From assembly GCF_000518265.1 (NCBI RefSeq), contig NZ_JADG01000004.1, forward strand, positions 496,001 through 560,000: a stretch of 64,000 nucleotides of DNA, given 5' to 3'. The first letter of the stretch is position 1. Each line of letters opens with the position of its first letter. Positions 42,531 through 51,812 of this stretch are shown in pieces. The position numbers were made by a program, and so were the translations under genes. Origin of the DNA: Actinomadura oligospora ATCC 43269. GTDB taxonomy: Bacteria; Actinomycetota; Actinomycetes; Streptosporangiales; Streptosporangiaceae. The notes below the pieces were generated by a model. The model searched no databases and was not told where the DNA came from. It saw nothing but the letters and a program-made list of their open reading frames with translations.

Positions 42531-43646
42531 ATGAAGGTCGGCGTTCCTCGCGAGATCAAGAACCATGAATACCGCGTCGCCATCACTCCCGCCGGGGTGC
42601 ACGAACTGACCCGGCACGGCCATGAGGTGTTCGTGGAGCGCGGCGCCGGCGAGGGTTCGGCGATCCTCGACGACGACTACACCTCGGCCGGGGCCAAGAT
42701 CCTGGAGAGCGCCGACGAGGTGTGGGCCGAGGGCGACCTGATCCTCAAGGTCAAGGAGCCCATCGCCGCCGAGTACCATCGGATGCGGCAGGGCCAGACC
42801 CTGTTCACCTACCTGCACCTCGCCGCGTCCCGCGAGTGCACCGACGCGCTGCTGTCGGCGGGCGTCACCGCGATCGCGTACGAGACCGTCCAGCTGGCCG
42901 ACCGGTCGCTGCCGCTGCTCGCCCCGATGTCGGAGGTCGCGGGCCGCCTCGCCCCGCAGGTCGGCGCGTACAACCTCATGCGCTTCAACGGCGGCCGGGG
43001 CGTGCTGCCCGGCGGCGTCCCGGGCGTCTCCCCGGCCAAGGTCGTCGTCATCGGCGGCGGCGTGTCCGGCATCAACGCGGCGCAGGTCGCGGTCGGCATG
43101 GGCGCGGACGTCACCATCCTGGACGTCAACGTCGACCGGCTCCGCCAGATCGACGCGATCTACCAGGGCCGCCTGAAGACCCAGGTCTCCAACGCGTACA
43201 CGATCGAGCAGGAGTGCCGGGCCGCCGACCTGGTGATCGGCGCGGTGCTGATCCCGGGCGCGAAGGCCCCCAAGCTGGTCTCCAACGCGCTCGTCGCGCA
43301 CATGAAGCCCGGCTCGGTGCTGGTCGACATCGCGATCGACCAGGGCGGCTGCTTCGAGGACTCGCGTCCCACCACGCACGCCGACCCCACCTTCAAGGTG
43401 CACGAGTCGATCTTCTACTGCGTCGCGAACATGCCGGGCTCGGTGCCGAACACCTCCACCCACGCCCTCACCAACGTGACGCTGCCCTACGCGGTCGCCA
43501 TCGCGAACAAGGGCTGGAAGGACGCCCTGATCGCCGACCGCGCGCTCGCCCTCGGCCTCAACACCCACGCGGGCAACCTGATCTACGAGCCGGTCGCCGA
43601 GGCGCACGGCCTGAACCACGTGACGCTGGAGTCCGTCCTCGCCTGA
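42531..43646 (+). CDS. ald: Alanine dehydrogenase
   Basis: NAD-dependent interconversion of L-alanine with pyruvate and ammonia. 371 aa, full length. [20 protein letters not shown] at the start, active-site Lys in VKEPIAAEY and His in [11 protein letters not shown]-binding [18 protein letters not shown], and the family ending VTLESVLA. The ATG at 42531 is preceded by GGAGGGC. Upstream direct repeats suggest induction by alanine through an Lrp-type regulator not in the window. A large terminator closes the gene. Confidence 0.97.
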   Translation: MKVGVPREIKNHEYRVAITPAGVHELTRHGHEVFVERGAGEGSAILDDDYTSAGAKILESADEVWAEGDLILKVKEPIAAEYHRMRQGQTLFTYLHLAASRECTDALLSAGVTAIAYETVQLADRSLPLLAPMSEVAGRLAPQVGAYNLMRFNGGRGVLPGGVPGVSPAKVVVIGGGVSGINAAQVAVGMGADVTILDVNVDRLRQIDAIYQGRLKTQVSNAYTIEQECRAADLVIGAVLIPGAKAPKLVSNALVAHMKPGSVLVDIAIDQGGCFEDSRPTTHADPTFKVHESIFYCVANMPGSVPNTSTHALTNVTLPYAVAIANKGWKDALIADRALALGLNTHAGNLIYEPVAEAHGLNHVTLESVLA

Positions 43647-43713
43647 CGCCTCCGCCGCACGTGCTCGTCGAGCACGACCCCGCGCCTCACGCGCCCGCGC
43701 GTAGTGGCGTCCC

Positions 43714-43766
43714 GACGGCCCGCGCCCGCACGCCTCCTCACCCGAGGCGTCCGGACGCGGGCCGTC
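43714..43766. terminator. Two-stage hairpin after ald
   Basis: An outer 11-bp stem (GACGGCCCGCG with CGCGGGCCGTC) encloses an inner 7-bp stem (ACGCCTC with GAGGCGT) and a 7-base loop. It is about 70 bases past the ald stop and 110 bases before nsrR. Confidence 0.8.
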
Positions 43767-43842
43767 CCGCGTCCGGGTGGGCGCGGGGGGTGATGGCGCG
43801 GGTGCGGATGGTCATGTGACGGCCCACACGGGCCTAAAAGGC

Positions 43843-43855
43843 GCATCCAGGATGC
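43843..43855. promoter_or_regulatory. Candidate NsrR autoregulatory operator
   Basis: GCATCCAGGATGC is a perfect palindrome with a single central A, 22-34 bases before the nsrR start, where the promoter should be. The flanks (AAAAG and AAGTT) add some A/T symmetry. Confidence 0.6.
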
Positions 43856-43876
43856 AAGTTCTCCTACGCTTTGACC

Positions 43877-44320
43877 ATGCGGCTGACGAAGGCGACCGAC
43901 CTCGCGCTCCGCGTGGTGATGAGCCTCGCGGCGACCGACCCCGAGCCGAGCACGGCCCGGCGGATCGCCGACGAGATGCGCGTCCCGTACAACCACCTCG
44001 CCAAGGTGGTGGCGCGGCTGCAGCGGATGGGGATCGTCGAGACCCGGCGCGGACGCGGCGGCGGGCTCTGCCTGACCGACGCGGGTCGTGACGTGTCGAT
44101 CGGACGGCTCGTCCGCGACCTGGAAGGGGTCGGGGACGTCGTCGACTGCGAGGGCGACGTGCCGTGTCCGCTCCGGCAGGCGTGCCGGCTGCGGTCCGCG
44201 CTCCGCCGGGCGCAGGAGGCGTTCTACGCCTCGCTGGACGCGGTCACGCTCGCCGATCTGGTCACCGCGCCGACCGGCCCGGTCCTGCTCGGACTCGTCG
44301 GCCGTCCCCCCTCCGGATAG
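43877..44320 (+). CDS. nsrR: Nitric-oxide-sensing Rrf2-family repressor NsrR
   Basis: 147 aa iron-sulfur regulator. Rrf2 winged helix at the N-terminus (TKATDLALRVVMSL, then PYNHLAKVVARLQRMGIV). Cluster ligands Cys91, Cys97 and Cys103 have the same 6-residue spacing as in Streptomyces NsrR, and Asp8, the fourth ligand described there, is also present. NO damages the [4Fe-4S] cluster and releases DNA. ATG at 43877. It directly precedes the flavohaemoglobin gene, its expected main target. Confidence 0.93.
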   Translation: MRLTKATDLALRVVMSLAATDPEPSTARRIADEMRVPYNHLAKVVARLQRMGIVETRRGRGGGLCLTDAGRDVSIGRLVRDLEGVGDVVDCEGDVPCPLRQACRLRSALRRAQEAFYASLDAVTLADLVTAPTGPVLLGLVGRPPSG

Positions 44321-44374
44321 CCCGATCCCGGGCGCCCCGCTCCCCCGCCCCCGCACGCCGTTGAATCAGTAGAT

Positions 44375-44388
44375 CAAATACCAATTTG
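44375..44388. promoter_or_regulatory. A/T-rich inverted repeat before hmp
   Basis: CAAATACCAATTTG: arms CAAAT and ATTTG with a 4-base centre, directly against the GGAGG ribosome-binding site of hmp. It differs from the palindrome before nsrR. It could be an NsrR or other operator, or an mRNA structure around the start. Confidence 0.4.
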
Positions 44389-44396
44389 GAGGCGCC

Positions 44397-45587
44397 ATGC
44401 TCTCCCCCCGGTCCACCGAGGTCGTCCGCGCCACGCTCCCCGTCATCGGCGGCGCGATCAACGACATCACCGCCGTGTTCTACCCGCGGATGTTCGCCGC
44501 GCATCCCGAGCTGCTGCGCGACCTGTTCAACCGGGGGAACCAGGCGGCCGGCACGCAGAAGCAGGCGCTGGCGGGGTCGATCGCGGCCTTCGCGACCGCG
44601 CTGGTGGAGCACCCGGACGTCCGCCCGGACGCGATGCTGGGCCGGATCGCGCACAAGCACGCGTCCCTCGGCGTCCTGCCCGAGCAGTACCCGATCGTCC
44701 ACGAGCACCTGTTCGCCGCGATCGTCGAGGTGCTCGGCGACGCGGTCACCGAGGAGGTCGCCGCCGCCTGGGACGAGGTCTACTGGCTGATGGCGAACGC
44801 GCTCATCGAGATCGAGCGGCGGCTGTACGCCGGGCAGGGCGCGACGTCCGGCGGCTCCTGGCGGCCGTGGGTCGTCGCCGAGCGCGTCGAGGAGACCGGC
44901 GCCGTCGCGACGTTCCGGCTGCGTCCGGCCGACGACGCCGAGGTCGCCCCGTTCCGGGCGGGCCAGTACGTGTCGGTGCGGGTTCCGCTCGAGGACGGCG
45001 CGCGCCAGATCCGGCAGTACAGCCTGACCGACGCCCCCGGCGCCCGGGAGCGGACGATCACCGTGAAGCGGGAGGAGGGCGACCCGGCGGGCGAGGTCTC
45101 CAACCGGCTGCACGACACCGTCCGCGTGGGCGACACGCTCGAGCTGTCGGCCCCCTACGGCGACCTGGTGCTGGACGACGCGGACGGCCCGGTGCTGCTC
45201 GCGTCCGCGGGCATCGGCTGCACCCCGATCGTCGCGATGCTCAAGCGGCTGGTCGAGGACGGGCACGAGGCCCCGGTGATCGCCGTCCACGGCGACCGGA
45301 CGCGCTCCGGGCACGCCCTGCGGGACGAGCGCGCCACCCTGATCGGCAAGCTCGCCGAGGGCTCGGACCTCACCTGGTACGAGACCCCGGAGCAGCCCTG
45401 GCCGGCCGAGCGCACCGGCCTCGTGGACCTGTCCGGCGTCGAGCTGCCGGAGGGCCTGCGCGCCTACCTGTGCGGGCCGCTGCCGTTCATGCGGGCCGTC
45501 CGGACGCAGCTGATCGACGCGGGCGTCCCGGCGTCGGCGATCCACTACGAGGTGTTCGGCCCCGACCTGTGGCTCGCCTCCGCCTGA
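44397..45587 (+). CDS. hmp: Flavohaemoglobin, nitric oxide dioxygenase
   Basis: 396 aa, converts NO and O2 to nitrate using NADPH. The globin domain (1-140) has Tyr29 for the distal pocket and proximal His88 (AHKHASLG). The FAD-binding domain shows RQYSLTDAP, and the NAD-binding domain has SAGIGCTPIVAML and YLCGPLPFM; it ends in YEVFG. All functional residues are present. GGAGG precedes the ATG at 44397. With nsrR immediately upstream it forms a self-contained NO-detoxification unit. Confidence 0.97.
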   Translation: MLSPRSTEVVRATLPVIGGAINDITAVFYPRMFAAHPELLRDLFNRGNQAAGTQKQALAGSIAAFATALVEHPDVRPDAMLGRIAHKHASLGVLPEQYPIVHEHLFAAIVEVLGDAVTEEVAAAWDEVYWLMANALIEIERRLYAGQGATSGGSWRPWVVAERVEETGAVATFRLRPADDAEVAPFRAGQYVSVRVPLEDGARQIRQYSLTDAPGARERTITVKREEGDPAGEVSNRLHDTVRVGDTLELSAPYGDLVLDDADGPVLLASAGIGCTPIVAMLKRLVEDGHEAPVIAVHGDRTRSGHALRDERATLIGKLAEGSDLTWYETPEQPWPAERTGLVDLSGVELPEGLRAYLCGPLPFMRAVRTQLIDAGVPASAIHYEVFGPDLWLASA

Positions 45588-45603
45588 CCCTAGGCTGTCC
45601 CTT

Positions 45604-46194
45604 ATGGGGGAACTGATCATCCTTAGGCACGGCGAGACCGAATGGAGCCGGGACCTGCGGCACACGGGACGCACCGACATCCCGCTGACCGCCAGGGGCG
45701 AGGAGCAGGCGCGCGCCCTGGTCCCGGCCCTTTCGGAACTGCGTCCGGTGCGGGTCGTCGCCAGCCCGGCCGAGCGGGCGCGGCGCACCGCCGTGCTCGC
45801 CGGTCTCACCGTCGAACAGACCGACCCCGACCTGTGGGAGTGGGACTACGGCGGCTACGAGGGGATCACCAGCACCACGATCCGCGAGACCCGTCCCGGC
45901 TGGTACCTCTGGGACGACGGTGTGATCCCCGGCGACTCCGCGCACCCCGGCGAGACGGTCGGGCAGGTCGGCAAGCGCGCCGACGACGTCCTCGGCCGGG
46001 TCCGTCCGCTGCTGGCCGAGGGCGACGTCGTCCTCGTCGCGCACGGGCACGTGCTGCGCGTCCTCACCGCCCGCTGGCTCGGCCTGGACCCGGCCGAGGG
46101 CCGCCTGTTCGCGCTGGCCACCGGCACCGTCTCCACCCTCGGGGCCGAACACGGCCGTCCGGTGATCACATCCTGGAACGTCCCTCCGAAGTAG
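45604..46194 (+). CDS. Histidine phosphatase family protein
   Basis: 196 aa. The phosphoglycerate-mutase-type active site is intact: RHG with nucleophilic His9 (ILRHGETEWS), the ASPAERARRTA arginine loop, and the second catalytic His in VLVAHGHVLR. It is probably a small-molecule acid phosphatase rather than a glycolytic mutase, given its length and substitutions. It begins 16 bases after hmp and may be cotranscribed. The physiological substrate is unknown. Confidence 0.92.
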   Translation: MGELIILRHGETEWSRDLRHTGRTDIPLTARGEEQARALVPALSELRPVRVVASPAERARRTAVLAGLTVEQTDPDLWEWDYGGYEGITSTTIRETRPGWYLWDDGVIPGDSAHPGETVGQVGKRADDVLGRVRPLLAEGDVVLVAHGHVLRVLTARWLGLDPAEGRLFALATGTVSTLGAEHGRPVITSWNVPPK

Positions 46195-46202
46195 CGGGTA
46201 AG

Positions 46203-46234
46203 ATACCCCTCGGGGGGTATCCCCTCGGGGGTAT
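46203..46234. promoter_or_regulatory. Tandem CsoR operators
   Basis: ATACCCCTCGGGGGGTAT (46203-46220) has perfect 7-bp arms and a 4-base centre. Its right end is reused in a second site, TATCCCCTCGGGGGTAT (46218-46234). Both match the C-tract/G-tract palindromes bound by CsoR repressors. They lie 42-73 bases before the csoR start. Confidence 0.85.
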
Positions 46235-46275
46235 CGTGGCCGAACCCCCGCACCGCCGGCGACTGTGAGGACGAG

Positions 46276-46575
46276 ATGGCGACGAGCGAGACACCCACCC
46301 GCGGCTACACCGCCACCAAGGACCAGCTGGGAACGCGGCTGCGCCGCATCGAGGGGCAGGTGCGCGGCATCGAGCGCATGGTCGAGGACGACCGGTACTG
46401 CATCGACATCCTGACCCAGATCAGCGCGATCCAGGCCGCCCTGGACAAGGTGGCCCTCGGACTACTGGACGGACACGTCCGGCACTGTGTGGCCGAGGGT
46501 TCACACGAGGGCAAGTCCGAGGAGATGTCCACGGAGCTGATGGCCGCCGTGGGTCGCATCATGCGACGCGGGTGA
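46276..46575 (+). CDS. csoR: Copper-sensing transcriptional repressor CsoR
   Basis: 99 aa helical repressor (DUF156). Cu(I) ligands Cys42, His67 and Cys71 follow the C-x24-H-x3-C pattern of true copper sensors. The DNA-binding helix RLRRIEGQVRGIERMVEDDRYC is complete. It is preceded by tandem CsoR operators, so it is self-repressed and released by copper. No copZ or copA follows; the next gene is an MFS transporter 140 bases on. Confidence 0.95.
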   Translation: MATSETPTRGYTATKDQLGTRLRRIEGQVRGIERMVEDDRYCIDILTQISAIQAALDKVALGLLDGHVRHCVAEGSHEGKSEEMSTELMAAVGRIMRRG

Positions 46576-46670
46576 CCCAGTTTTACCCTTTTCATCATTA
46601 AGTAGGCGAAATATCCCTTGAAGTTCGGCATCTGAAGTGCTGCCCTGAGGGGAGCGTGTGAACTTCGACG

Positions 46671-46694
46671 GGTCCCGGGATCCCTCCCGGGACC
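46671..46694 (+). other. Perfect 10-bp hairpin in the leader between csoR and the MFS gene
   Basis: GGTCCCGGGA pairs perfectly with TCCCGGGACC around a TCCC loop, ending 21 bases before the MFS start codon. A wider repeat GAAGTTC (46620-46626) and GAACTTC (46660-46666) lies just upstream. It could terminate or attenuate csoR read-through, or be an operator. Confidence 0.65.
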
Positions 46695-46715
46695 CCGACC
46701 AGGGGGCCTTTCGCC

Positions 46716-48323
46716 ATGGCCGACGACCGGCTGACCGGCGCCGCGCGACCCGACGCCTCATCCGACACCTCGTCCGACGCTCCGCCTGACGGGAAGCCGG
46801 GCGGCGCGTCCGGAGGCCCGGGCGCTCCGCCCGGCGACCGGCTGGACCGCCAGACGATCATTCTGGGCCTGGTGGTGGTCTGCGGCACCGTCATGGCGAT
46901 CCTCGACACCACCATCGTCAACGTCGCGCTGCGGACCCTCGGACGGGACTTCCACGCCGACCTCGGCACGATCCAGTGGGTCGTCACCGGCTACCTGCTC
47001 GCGCTCGCCATGGTCATCCCGCTGACCGGCTGGGCCATCGACCGGTTCGGCGGACGCCGCGTCTGGATGACGTCGATCGTCCTGTTCGTCCTGGGGTCGG
47101 CGCTGGCCGGACTGTCCTGGAACGTCGGCTCGCTGATCACCTTCCGGGTGGTGCAGGGCCTCGGCGGCGGCATGCTGATGCCGACCGGGATGGCGATCCT
47201 GACCATGGCCGCCGGGCCGAGCCGGATGGGCCGCGTGATGAGCATCGTCGGCGTCCCGATGCTGCTCGGGCCCGTGTTCGGGCCGGTCATCGGCGGCTAC
47301 CTCGTCGAACGCGCCGACTGGCGCTGGATCTTCTTCGTGAACCTGCCCGTCGGGCTCCTGGCGCTCCTGCTGGCCTGGTGGAAGATCCCCGGCGGACGGC
47401 CCCGGGAGGACGGCGCGGCCCTCGACGTCCGCGGCATCCTGCTGCTGTCGCCCGGGTTCGTCCTGCTGATCTACGGGCTGTCGACGGCGAGCGGGAACGG
47501 CGGGTTCGGACAGGCGTCCACGATCGCGTGGCTGACCGCCGGGGCCGTGCTGGTCGCCGCGTTCGTCGTGCACGGCGCGCTGCGCGGCGGCAAGGCGCTG
47601 ATCGACGTCCGGCTCTACCGGAACCGGACGTACGCGACCGCGTCCGCCGTGGCGTTCCTGGTCGGGACCGTCCTGCTCGGCTCGATGCTGCTGATCCCGC
47701 TGTACTACCAGATCGGACGCGGCCAGGGCGCGCTCGAAGCCGGGCTGCTCATGGCCCCGCAGGGCCTCGGCGCGGCCACGTCCATGCCGTTCGCCGGGAT
47801 CCTCACCGACCGGCTCGGCGCGGGCCGGGTCGTCCCGTTCGGGATCATCCTGCTGACGCTCGGGACCGTCCCGTTCACCCAGCTCCACGCCGACACCTCG
47901 TTCTGGCTGCTCGGCATCGCCATGTTCGTCCGCGGTCTCGGCATCGGCGCGACGATGATGCCGTCCATGTCCGCGGCCGTCGCCACCCTCGCGCGGACGG
48001 CCGTCCCCCGGGCGACCAGCGCGCTCAACATCGTCGTCCAGCTCGGCGGCTCGTTCGGCACGGCCCTGCTCGCCGTCGTCCTGTCACGCCAGCTCGCCTC
48101 GAACCTCCCGGCCGCGGCGCGCGGCGCGTCCGGCGGCACCACCATGGGCGGCGACATCCCGCCCGCGGTCCGGCACCTGCTCGCCCCGCACCTGGCCACG
48201 GCCTTCTCCACCACGTTCTGGGTGGCCCTCGGCCTCGGCGCGGCGCTCATCCTCCCCGCGCTCCTCCTCCCCCACCGGGGACGGCGAAGCGGCGACGACG
48301 CCCCGCCGGTGATCGGAGGCTAG
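46716..48323 (+). CDS. MFS transporter, DHA2 (EmrB/QacA) type
   Basis: 535 aa, fourteen helices behind a disordered leader of about 40 residues. Motifs: AILDTTIVNVALRTL in helix 1, RFGGRRVWMTSI in the 2-3 loop and MLLGPVFGPVIGG (motif C) in helix 5. It likely exports drugs or metabolites. Its position after csoR, with a hairpin between, raises the possibility of copper-linked expression, though no metal-binding motif is apparent. Confidence 0.92.
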   Translation: MADDRLTGAARPDASSDTSSDAPPDGKPGGASGGPGAPPGDRLDRQTIILGLVVVCGTVMAILDTTIVNVALRTLGRDFHADLGTIQWVVTGYLLALAMVIPLTGWAIDRFGGRRVWMTSIVLFVLGSALAGLSWNVGSLITFRVVQGLGGGMLMPTGMAILTMAAGPSRMGRVMSIVGVPMLLGPVFGPVIGGYLVERADWRWIFFVNLPVGLLALLLAWWKIPGGRPREDGAALDVRGILLLSPGFVLLIYGLSTASGNGGFGQASTIAWLTAGAVLVAAFVVHGALRGGKALIDVRLYRNRTYATASAVAFLVGTVLLGSMLLIPLYYQIGRGQGALEAGLLMAPQGLGAATSMPFAGILTDRLGAGRVVPFGIILLTLGTVPFTQLHADTSFWLLGIAMFVRGLGIGATMMPSMSAAVATLARTAVPRATSALNIVVQLGGSFGTALLAVVLSRQLASNLPAAARGASGGTTMGGDIPPAVRHLLAPHLATAFSTTFWVALGLGAALILPALLLPHRGRRSGDDAPPVIGG

Positions 48324-48355
48324 GAGGCCGGCCGCGAGGTCAGGAGGCGACGCGG

Positions 48356-49291
48356 CTAGGAGGCGACGGCCCACAGGGACGGGTCGGTGGCGTGTTCGCG
48401 CGTGAGTTCCCGGGCCCGGCGGGCGTCGGGGCTGTAGCGGTACCGCTCGGGGACGACCCGGGTCGTCCGGTAGAGGCCCTTGAGGGTGAGGGTGGCGGCG
48501 AGGTCGGACGTCGGGAGACCCGGCAGCCCGTACTTGCGGCGGGCCCAGCGCGGCAGCGTCGAGACGACGAGGACGCCGAGGGCGGGCGCGGCGAGCTTGA
48601 GGGGCATGAGCCTGCTCGGGAGGGCCGGGTTGAACATGCGCCGGAAGCCGTCCTTCGCCTCGTCGCAGGCCCAGACGCGGCGGCGCATGCCGGCGTAGTA
48701 GTCGCGCATCTCGGCGACCGAGGACGGGACGTCCGCCGGGTCGAGGCCGACGACGGCGGCGGCGCGGCGCTGCTCGTCCACGAACCGGTCGGCGTCGGCG
48801 CGGCTCAGCGGGACGCCGGAGCGGCGCGCGACGTCCAGGTAGGAGTCGACCTCGCCCATGTGCACCCAGAGCAGGCTCTCCGGCTCGTCCACGGGGAACA
48901 CCTCGCCGGTGCGCGGGTCGGCGCCGGTGAGCCTGGAGTGGATCTTGCGGACGCGGCGTCCGACCCGTTCGACCTCGTCGTGCGTGCCGTAGGTGCGCAC
49001 CCGGACGAACTCGACCGTCCGGCCGAGCCTGGCCCACGCGGTGGCCGGGTCCATGAGCTCGGAGTTCTGCGCGGTGCCCCACATCGAGTGCGGGTGCAGC
49101 GCCTGGAGCAGCAGCGCGCGGATCCCGCCGACGATCAGCACCGGCTCGCCCATCACCCGCCAGGTGACCGACCCCGGCCCGAACAGCCCGAAGTCCTCGC
49201 GAGGCGCGTCCACCACCATGCCGGACGCGGTTCCGGTCGCCGTCTCAGGTGCCACGTCGGGTGCCGCGCCGGATGTCGCGTCGGGTGCCAT
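48356..49291 (-). CDS. Oxygenase MpaB-like (DUF2236) protein
   Basis: 311 aa. The DUF2236 core is recognised by ALLLQALHPHSMWGTAQNS, RTVEFVRVRTYGTHDE, and LLWVHMGEVDSYLDVARR. Relatives include rubber oxygenase Lcp and MpaB, which bind haem b; the His residues of these motifs are candidate haem ligands. ATG at 49291 has GGAGAGGAG upstream; the frame starts at 49357 without support. Substrate unknown; no partner genes. Confidence 0.9.
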   Translation of the reverse strand: MAPDATSGAAPDVAPETATGTASGMVVDAPREDFGLFGPGSVTWRVMGEPVLIVGGIRALLLQALHPHSMWGTAQNSELMDPATAWARLGRTVEFVRVRTYGTHDEVERVGRRVRKIHSRLTGADPRTGEVFPVDEPESLLWVHMGEVDSYLDVARRSGVPLSRADADRFVDEQRRAAAVVGLDPADVPSSVAEMRDYYAGMRRRVWACDEAKDGFRRMFNPALPSRLMPLKLAAPALGVLVVSTLPRWARRKYGLPGLPTSDLAATLTLKGLYRTTRVVPERYRYSPDARRARELTREHATDPSLWAVAS

Positions 49292-49449
49292 CGCCCGCTC
49301 CTCTCCGCGCCGTCCTCGAGCCGGGCGGCGCCGCTCGCACGCCTTCGAGGAAACCACGTCCGGCGGTGCAAGTACTCACTTATTTCCCGGATATGGCGGG
49401 ACTCACACCGACCGGGCGATCACGGCGGACGGGCGGGAAGGAGGAGGGT

Positions 49450-49797
49450 TCAGACCTCTTCGGGCTCGGGTTCGGGCGGGCCGGTCTGCTCGGCGACCCA
49501 GGCGAGGTAGTCCATGCTGCCCGCGACGACCGGCGTGGCGATGATCTCCGGGGTGTCGTAGGAGTGCTCCTCGGTGATGAGGCTGGCGAGCTCGTCGAAC
49601 CGGTCGACGGTGGTCTTGAAGACCACCATCCACTCCTCGGCCGCCTCGATCTCGCCCTCCCACCAGTAGGTGCTGGCGACCGGGCCGACCAGCTGCGCGC
49701 AGGCGGCCAGCCGCTCCGAGACGGCGGACTTCGCGAGTTCCGCCGCCTCCGAGCGTGAGTCGGTGGTCGTGGTCACCTGGACGTACGCATCGGCCAT
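49450..49797 (-). CDS. cutA: CutA1 divalent-ion tolerance protein
   Basis: 115 aa. CutA fold motifs: KSAVSERLAACAQLVGPVAS, STYWWEGEIEAAEEWMVVFKT and the late HSYDTPEIIATPV. These trimeric cytoplasmic proteins bind copper and resemble PII signalling proteins; a tolerance role is known in E. coli but the mechanism is unclear. ATG at 49797 has AAGGAG upstream. It lies 47 bases upstream of nothing coding on this strand except the GGT gene, whose stop is at 49845, so both may share a transcript. Confidence 0.94.
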   Translation of the reverse strand: MADAYVQVTTTTDSRSEAAELAKSAVSERLAACAQLVGPVASTYWWEGEIEAAEEWMVVFKTTVDRFDELASLITEEHSYDTPEIIATPVVAGSMDYLAWVAEQTGPPEPEPEEV

Positions 49798-49844
49798 GAC
49801 CTGCTCCTTCCCCCGTGCACCGATCGTAGCCGGACGACTCCAGA

Positions 49845-51812
49845 TCACTTCGCCGGCCTTACCACCAGTGCGCTTCCGCCGTGCCTGCGGACGGGCTCGG
49901 CGACCGCCCGGACCAGCCCGGGCGACAGGAACTCCAGGCCCGTGGCAGCGCCGATCTGCCCGGCCGGCGGACCCGGCCACAGCACGATCTGGTGACCCTT
50001 GGCCGACAGCGCCTGCCCGTACCGGTCGATGAACGCCTGCTCGGCGAACACCTGCGGCGTGTTGCGGTCGGTCGCGCGCGGCGCGGCGAGCGCGTCCGGG
50101 AGGTTCATGCCGAGGTCGAGCCGGTTCAGCAGGATCTGCAGGACGGTCGTGATGATCGTCGAGCCGCCGGGGGTGCCGACCGCGAGCAGCGGGCGGCCGT
50201 CCTTCAGCACGATCGTCGGGGACATGCTGCTGCGCGGACGCTTCTCCGGGCCCGGCACGTTCGGGTCGGCGGGCTTGCCGGGGGCGGGCGGCTGGAAGCT
50301 GAAGTCGGTCAGCTCGTTGTTGAGCAGGAACCCGCGTCCGGGGACGGTCAGCGCGCTGCCGCCGAACTGCTCGATCGACAGCGTGTAGGACGCGACGTTC
50401 CCCCACCGGTCGGCGACGACGAGGTGGGTGGTCTGCGGCCCTTCCTGCGTGAGCGTCCGGATTGGTGCGGCGGGCTGGGCACACGGGTGGTAGTCCCCGT
50501 CCGGGCTGCCCGGCGCGACGGGAGCGGGCGCGGCGGCGTCCGGCTTGATCTGGCAGGCGCGCTCGCGGGCGAAGCCCTTCGAGAGCAGCTCCCTGACCGG
50601 GACGTTCACCTTGTCGCTGTCGCCGATGTAGGCGCCCCGGTCGGCGTAGGCGAGCTTGGACGCCTCCAGGTAGTAGTGCAGGGCGCTGACCGGGTCCTTC
50701 GGGCTGAGCTTGTAGTTGCCGAGGATGTTCAGCGCCTCGCCGACCGTGATCCCGCCGGACGAGGACGGCGCCATCCCGTACACGTCCACGCCCCGGTACT
50801 TCACGTGCGTCGGGTCGCGCCACACCGGCTTGTAGGCGGGCAGGTCGGCGTCCGCCATCAGGCCCGGCCGGACGTTGCGGGTGGCGTTCGGGTCCTTCGG
50901 CGGATGCTGGACGGTCCGGACGACCTCCTTGCCCAGCTCGCCGCCGTACAGCCAGGACGGCCCGCGCTTGGCGAGTTCCTTGTAGGTCCGGGCGAGGTCG
51001 GGGTTGCGGAAGGTGGAGCCGACCGCCGGGAGCTTCCCGCCGGGCAGGAACAGCTCGCGCGTCGGGACGATGTCGCGGAACCGCGCCTCGTTCGTGGCGG
51101 TCTGGTCCTGGAACTCCTGGTCGACCGTGAAGCCGTGCTCGGCGACGCGGATCGCGGGCCGGAGGAGGGAGGCCATGGAACGCGTCCCGAAGCGGCGCAG
51201 CCCGGTGTCCCACTGCGCGAACGTGCCGGGGACGCCGACCGAGAGTCCGCTGGTCACGGCCTCGTCGAAGGACAGCGGCTTCCCGGTGTCCGGGTCGATG
51301 AAAGAAGTGTCCCTCATCGCCTTGGGGGCCTTCTCGCGTCCGTCGATCGTGGAGACACGGCGAGTGCGGGCGTCGTAATAGGTGAAGAAGCCGCCGCCCC
51401 CGATCGCCGCGACGTAGGGCTCGGTGACGCCGAGGGTCGCGGTGGCCGCGACGGCGGCGTCCATCGCGTTGCCGCCCTTGCGCAGGACCTCGAGCGCGCT
51501 GCGGCTGGCGTCCAGGTCGACGGTCGAGACCGCGCCGCCGTAACCGGTCGCGACGGCCTGCTTGCCGTCCGACGGACGCTGCGTCTTCGCCGGGGCCGTG
51601 GGCGCGGGCGCGGCGGTGGCCTGGCCGGGTGCGGCCAGCGCCGCGACGACCGCCGCGACGGCGGTGACCGCGACGACCTGGCGCCCGTGACCGGCCGGGC
51701 GGACGCGCGCGAACACGGCGTCGTTCAGAGGACGGAACGGACGCGCGAACACGCGGGTGCTGGGACGCGGACGTGGGCGTACGCTGCGACGAAACGGCGC
51801 GGGGAACGACAC
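49845..51812 (-). CDS. ggt: Gamma-glutamyltransferase
   Basis: Extracellular N-terminal nucleophile hydrolase, 655 aa, that cleaves gamma-glutamyl compounds. An unusually long basic leader precedes the signal helix (VVAVTAVAAVVAALAAPGQATA, roughly residues 50-70). The large subunit follows; autocleavage would occur before the catalytic Thr of QTTHLVVADRWGNVAS, and SSMSPTIVLKDG and GTPGGSTI belong to the small subunit. GTG at 51812 is chosen because GGAGGAGG is 4 bases upstream. It is divergent from an amino-acid permease, which may take up the freed amino acids. Confidence 0.94.
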   Translation of the reverse strand: MSFPAPFRRSVRPRPRPSTRVFARPFRPLNDAVFARVRPAGHGRQVVAVTAVAAVVAALAAPGQATAAPAPTAPAKTQRPSDGKQAVATGYGGAVSTVDLDASRSALEVLRKGGNAMDAAVAATATLGVTEPYVAAIGGGGFFTYYDARTRRVSTIDGREKAPKAMRDTSFIDPDTGKPLSFDEAVTSGLSVGVPGTFAQWDTGLRRFGTRSMASLLRPAIRVAEHGFTVDQEFQDQTATNEARFRDIVPTRELFLPGGKLPAVGSTFRNPDLARTYKELAKRGPSWLYGGELGKEVVRTVQHPPKDPNATRNVRPGLMADADLPAYKPVWRDPTHVKYRGVDVYGMAPSSSGGITVGEALNILGNYKLSPKDPVSALHYYLEASKLAYADRGAYIGDSDKVNVPVRELLSKGFARERACQIKPDAAAPAPVAPGSPDGDYHPCAQPAAPIRTLTQEGPQTTHLVVADRWGNVASYTLSIEQFGGSALTVPGRGFLLNNELTDFSFQPPAPGKPADPNVPGPEKRPRSSMSPTIVLKDGRPLLAVGTPGGSTIITTVLQILLNRLDLGMNLPDALAAPRATDRNTPQVFAEQAFIDRYGQALSAKGHQIVLWPGPPAGQIGAATGLEFLSPGLVRAVAEPVRRHGGSALVVRPAK

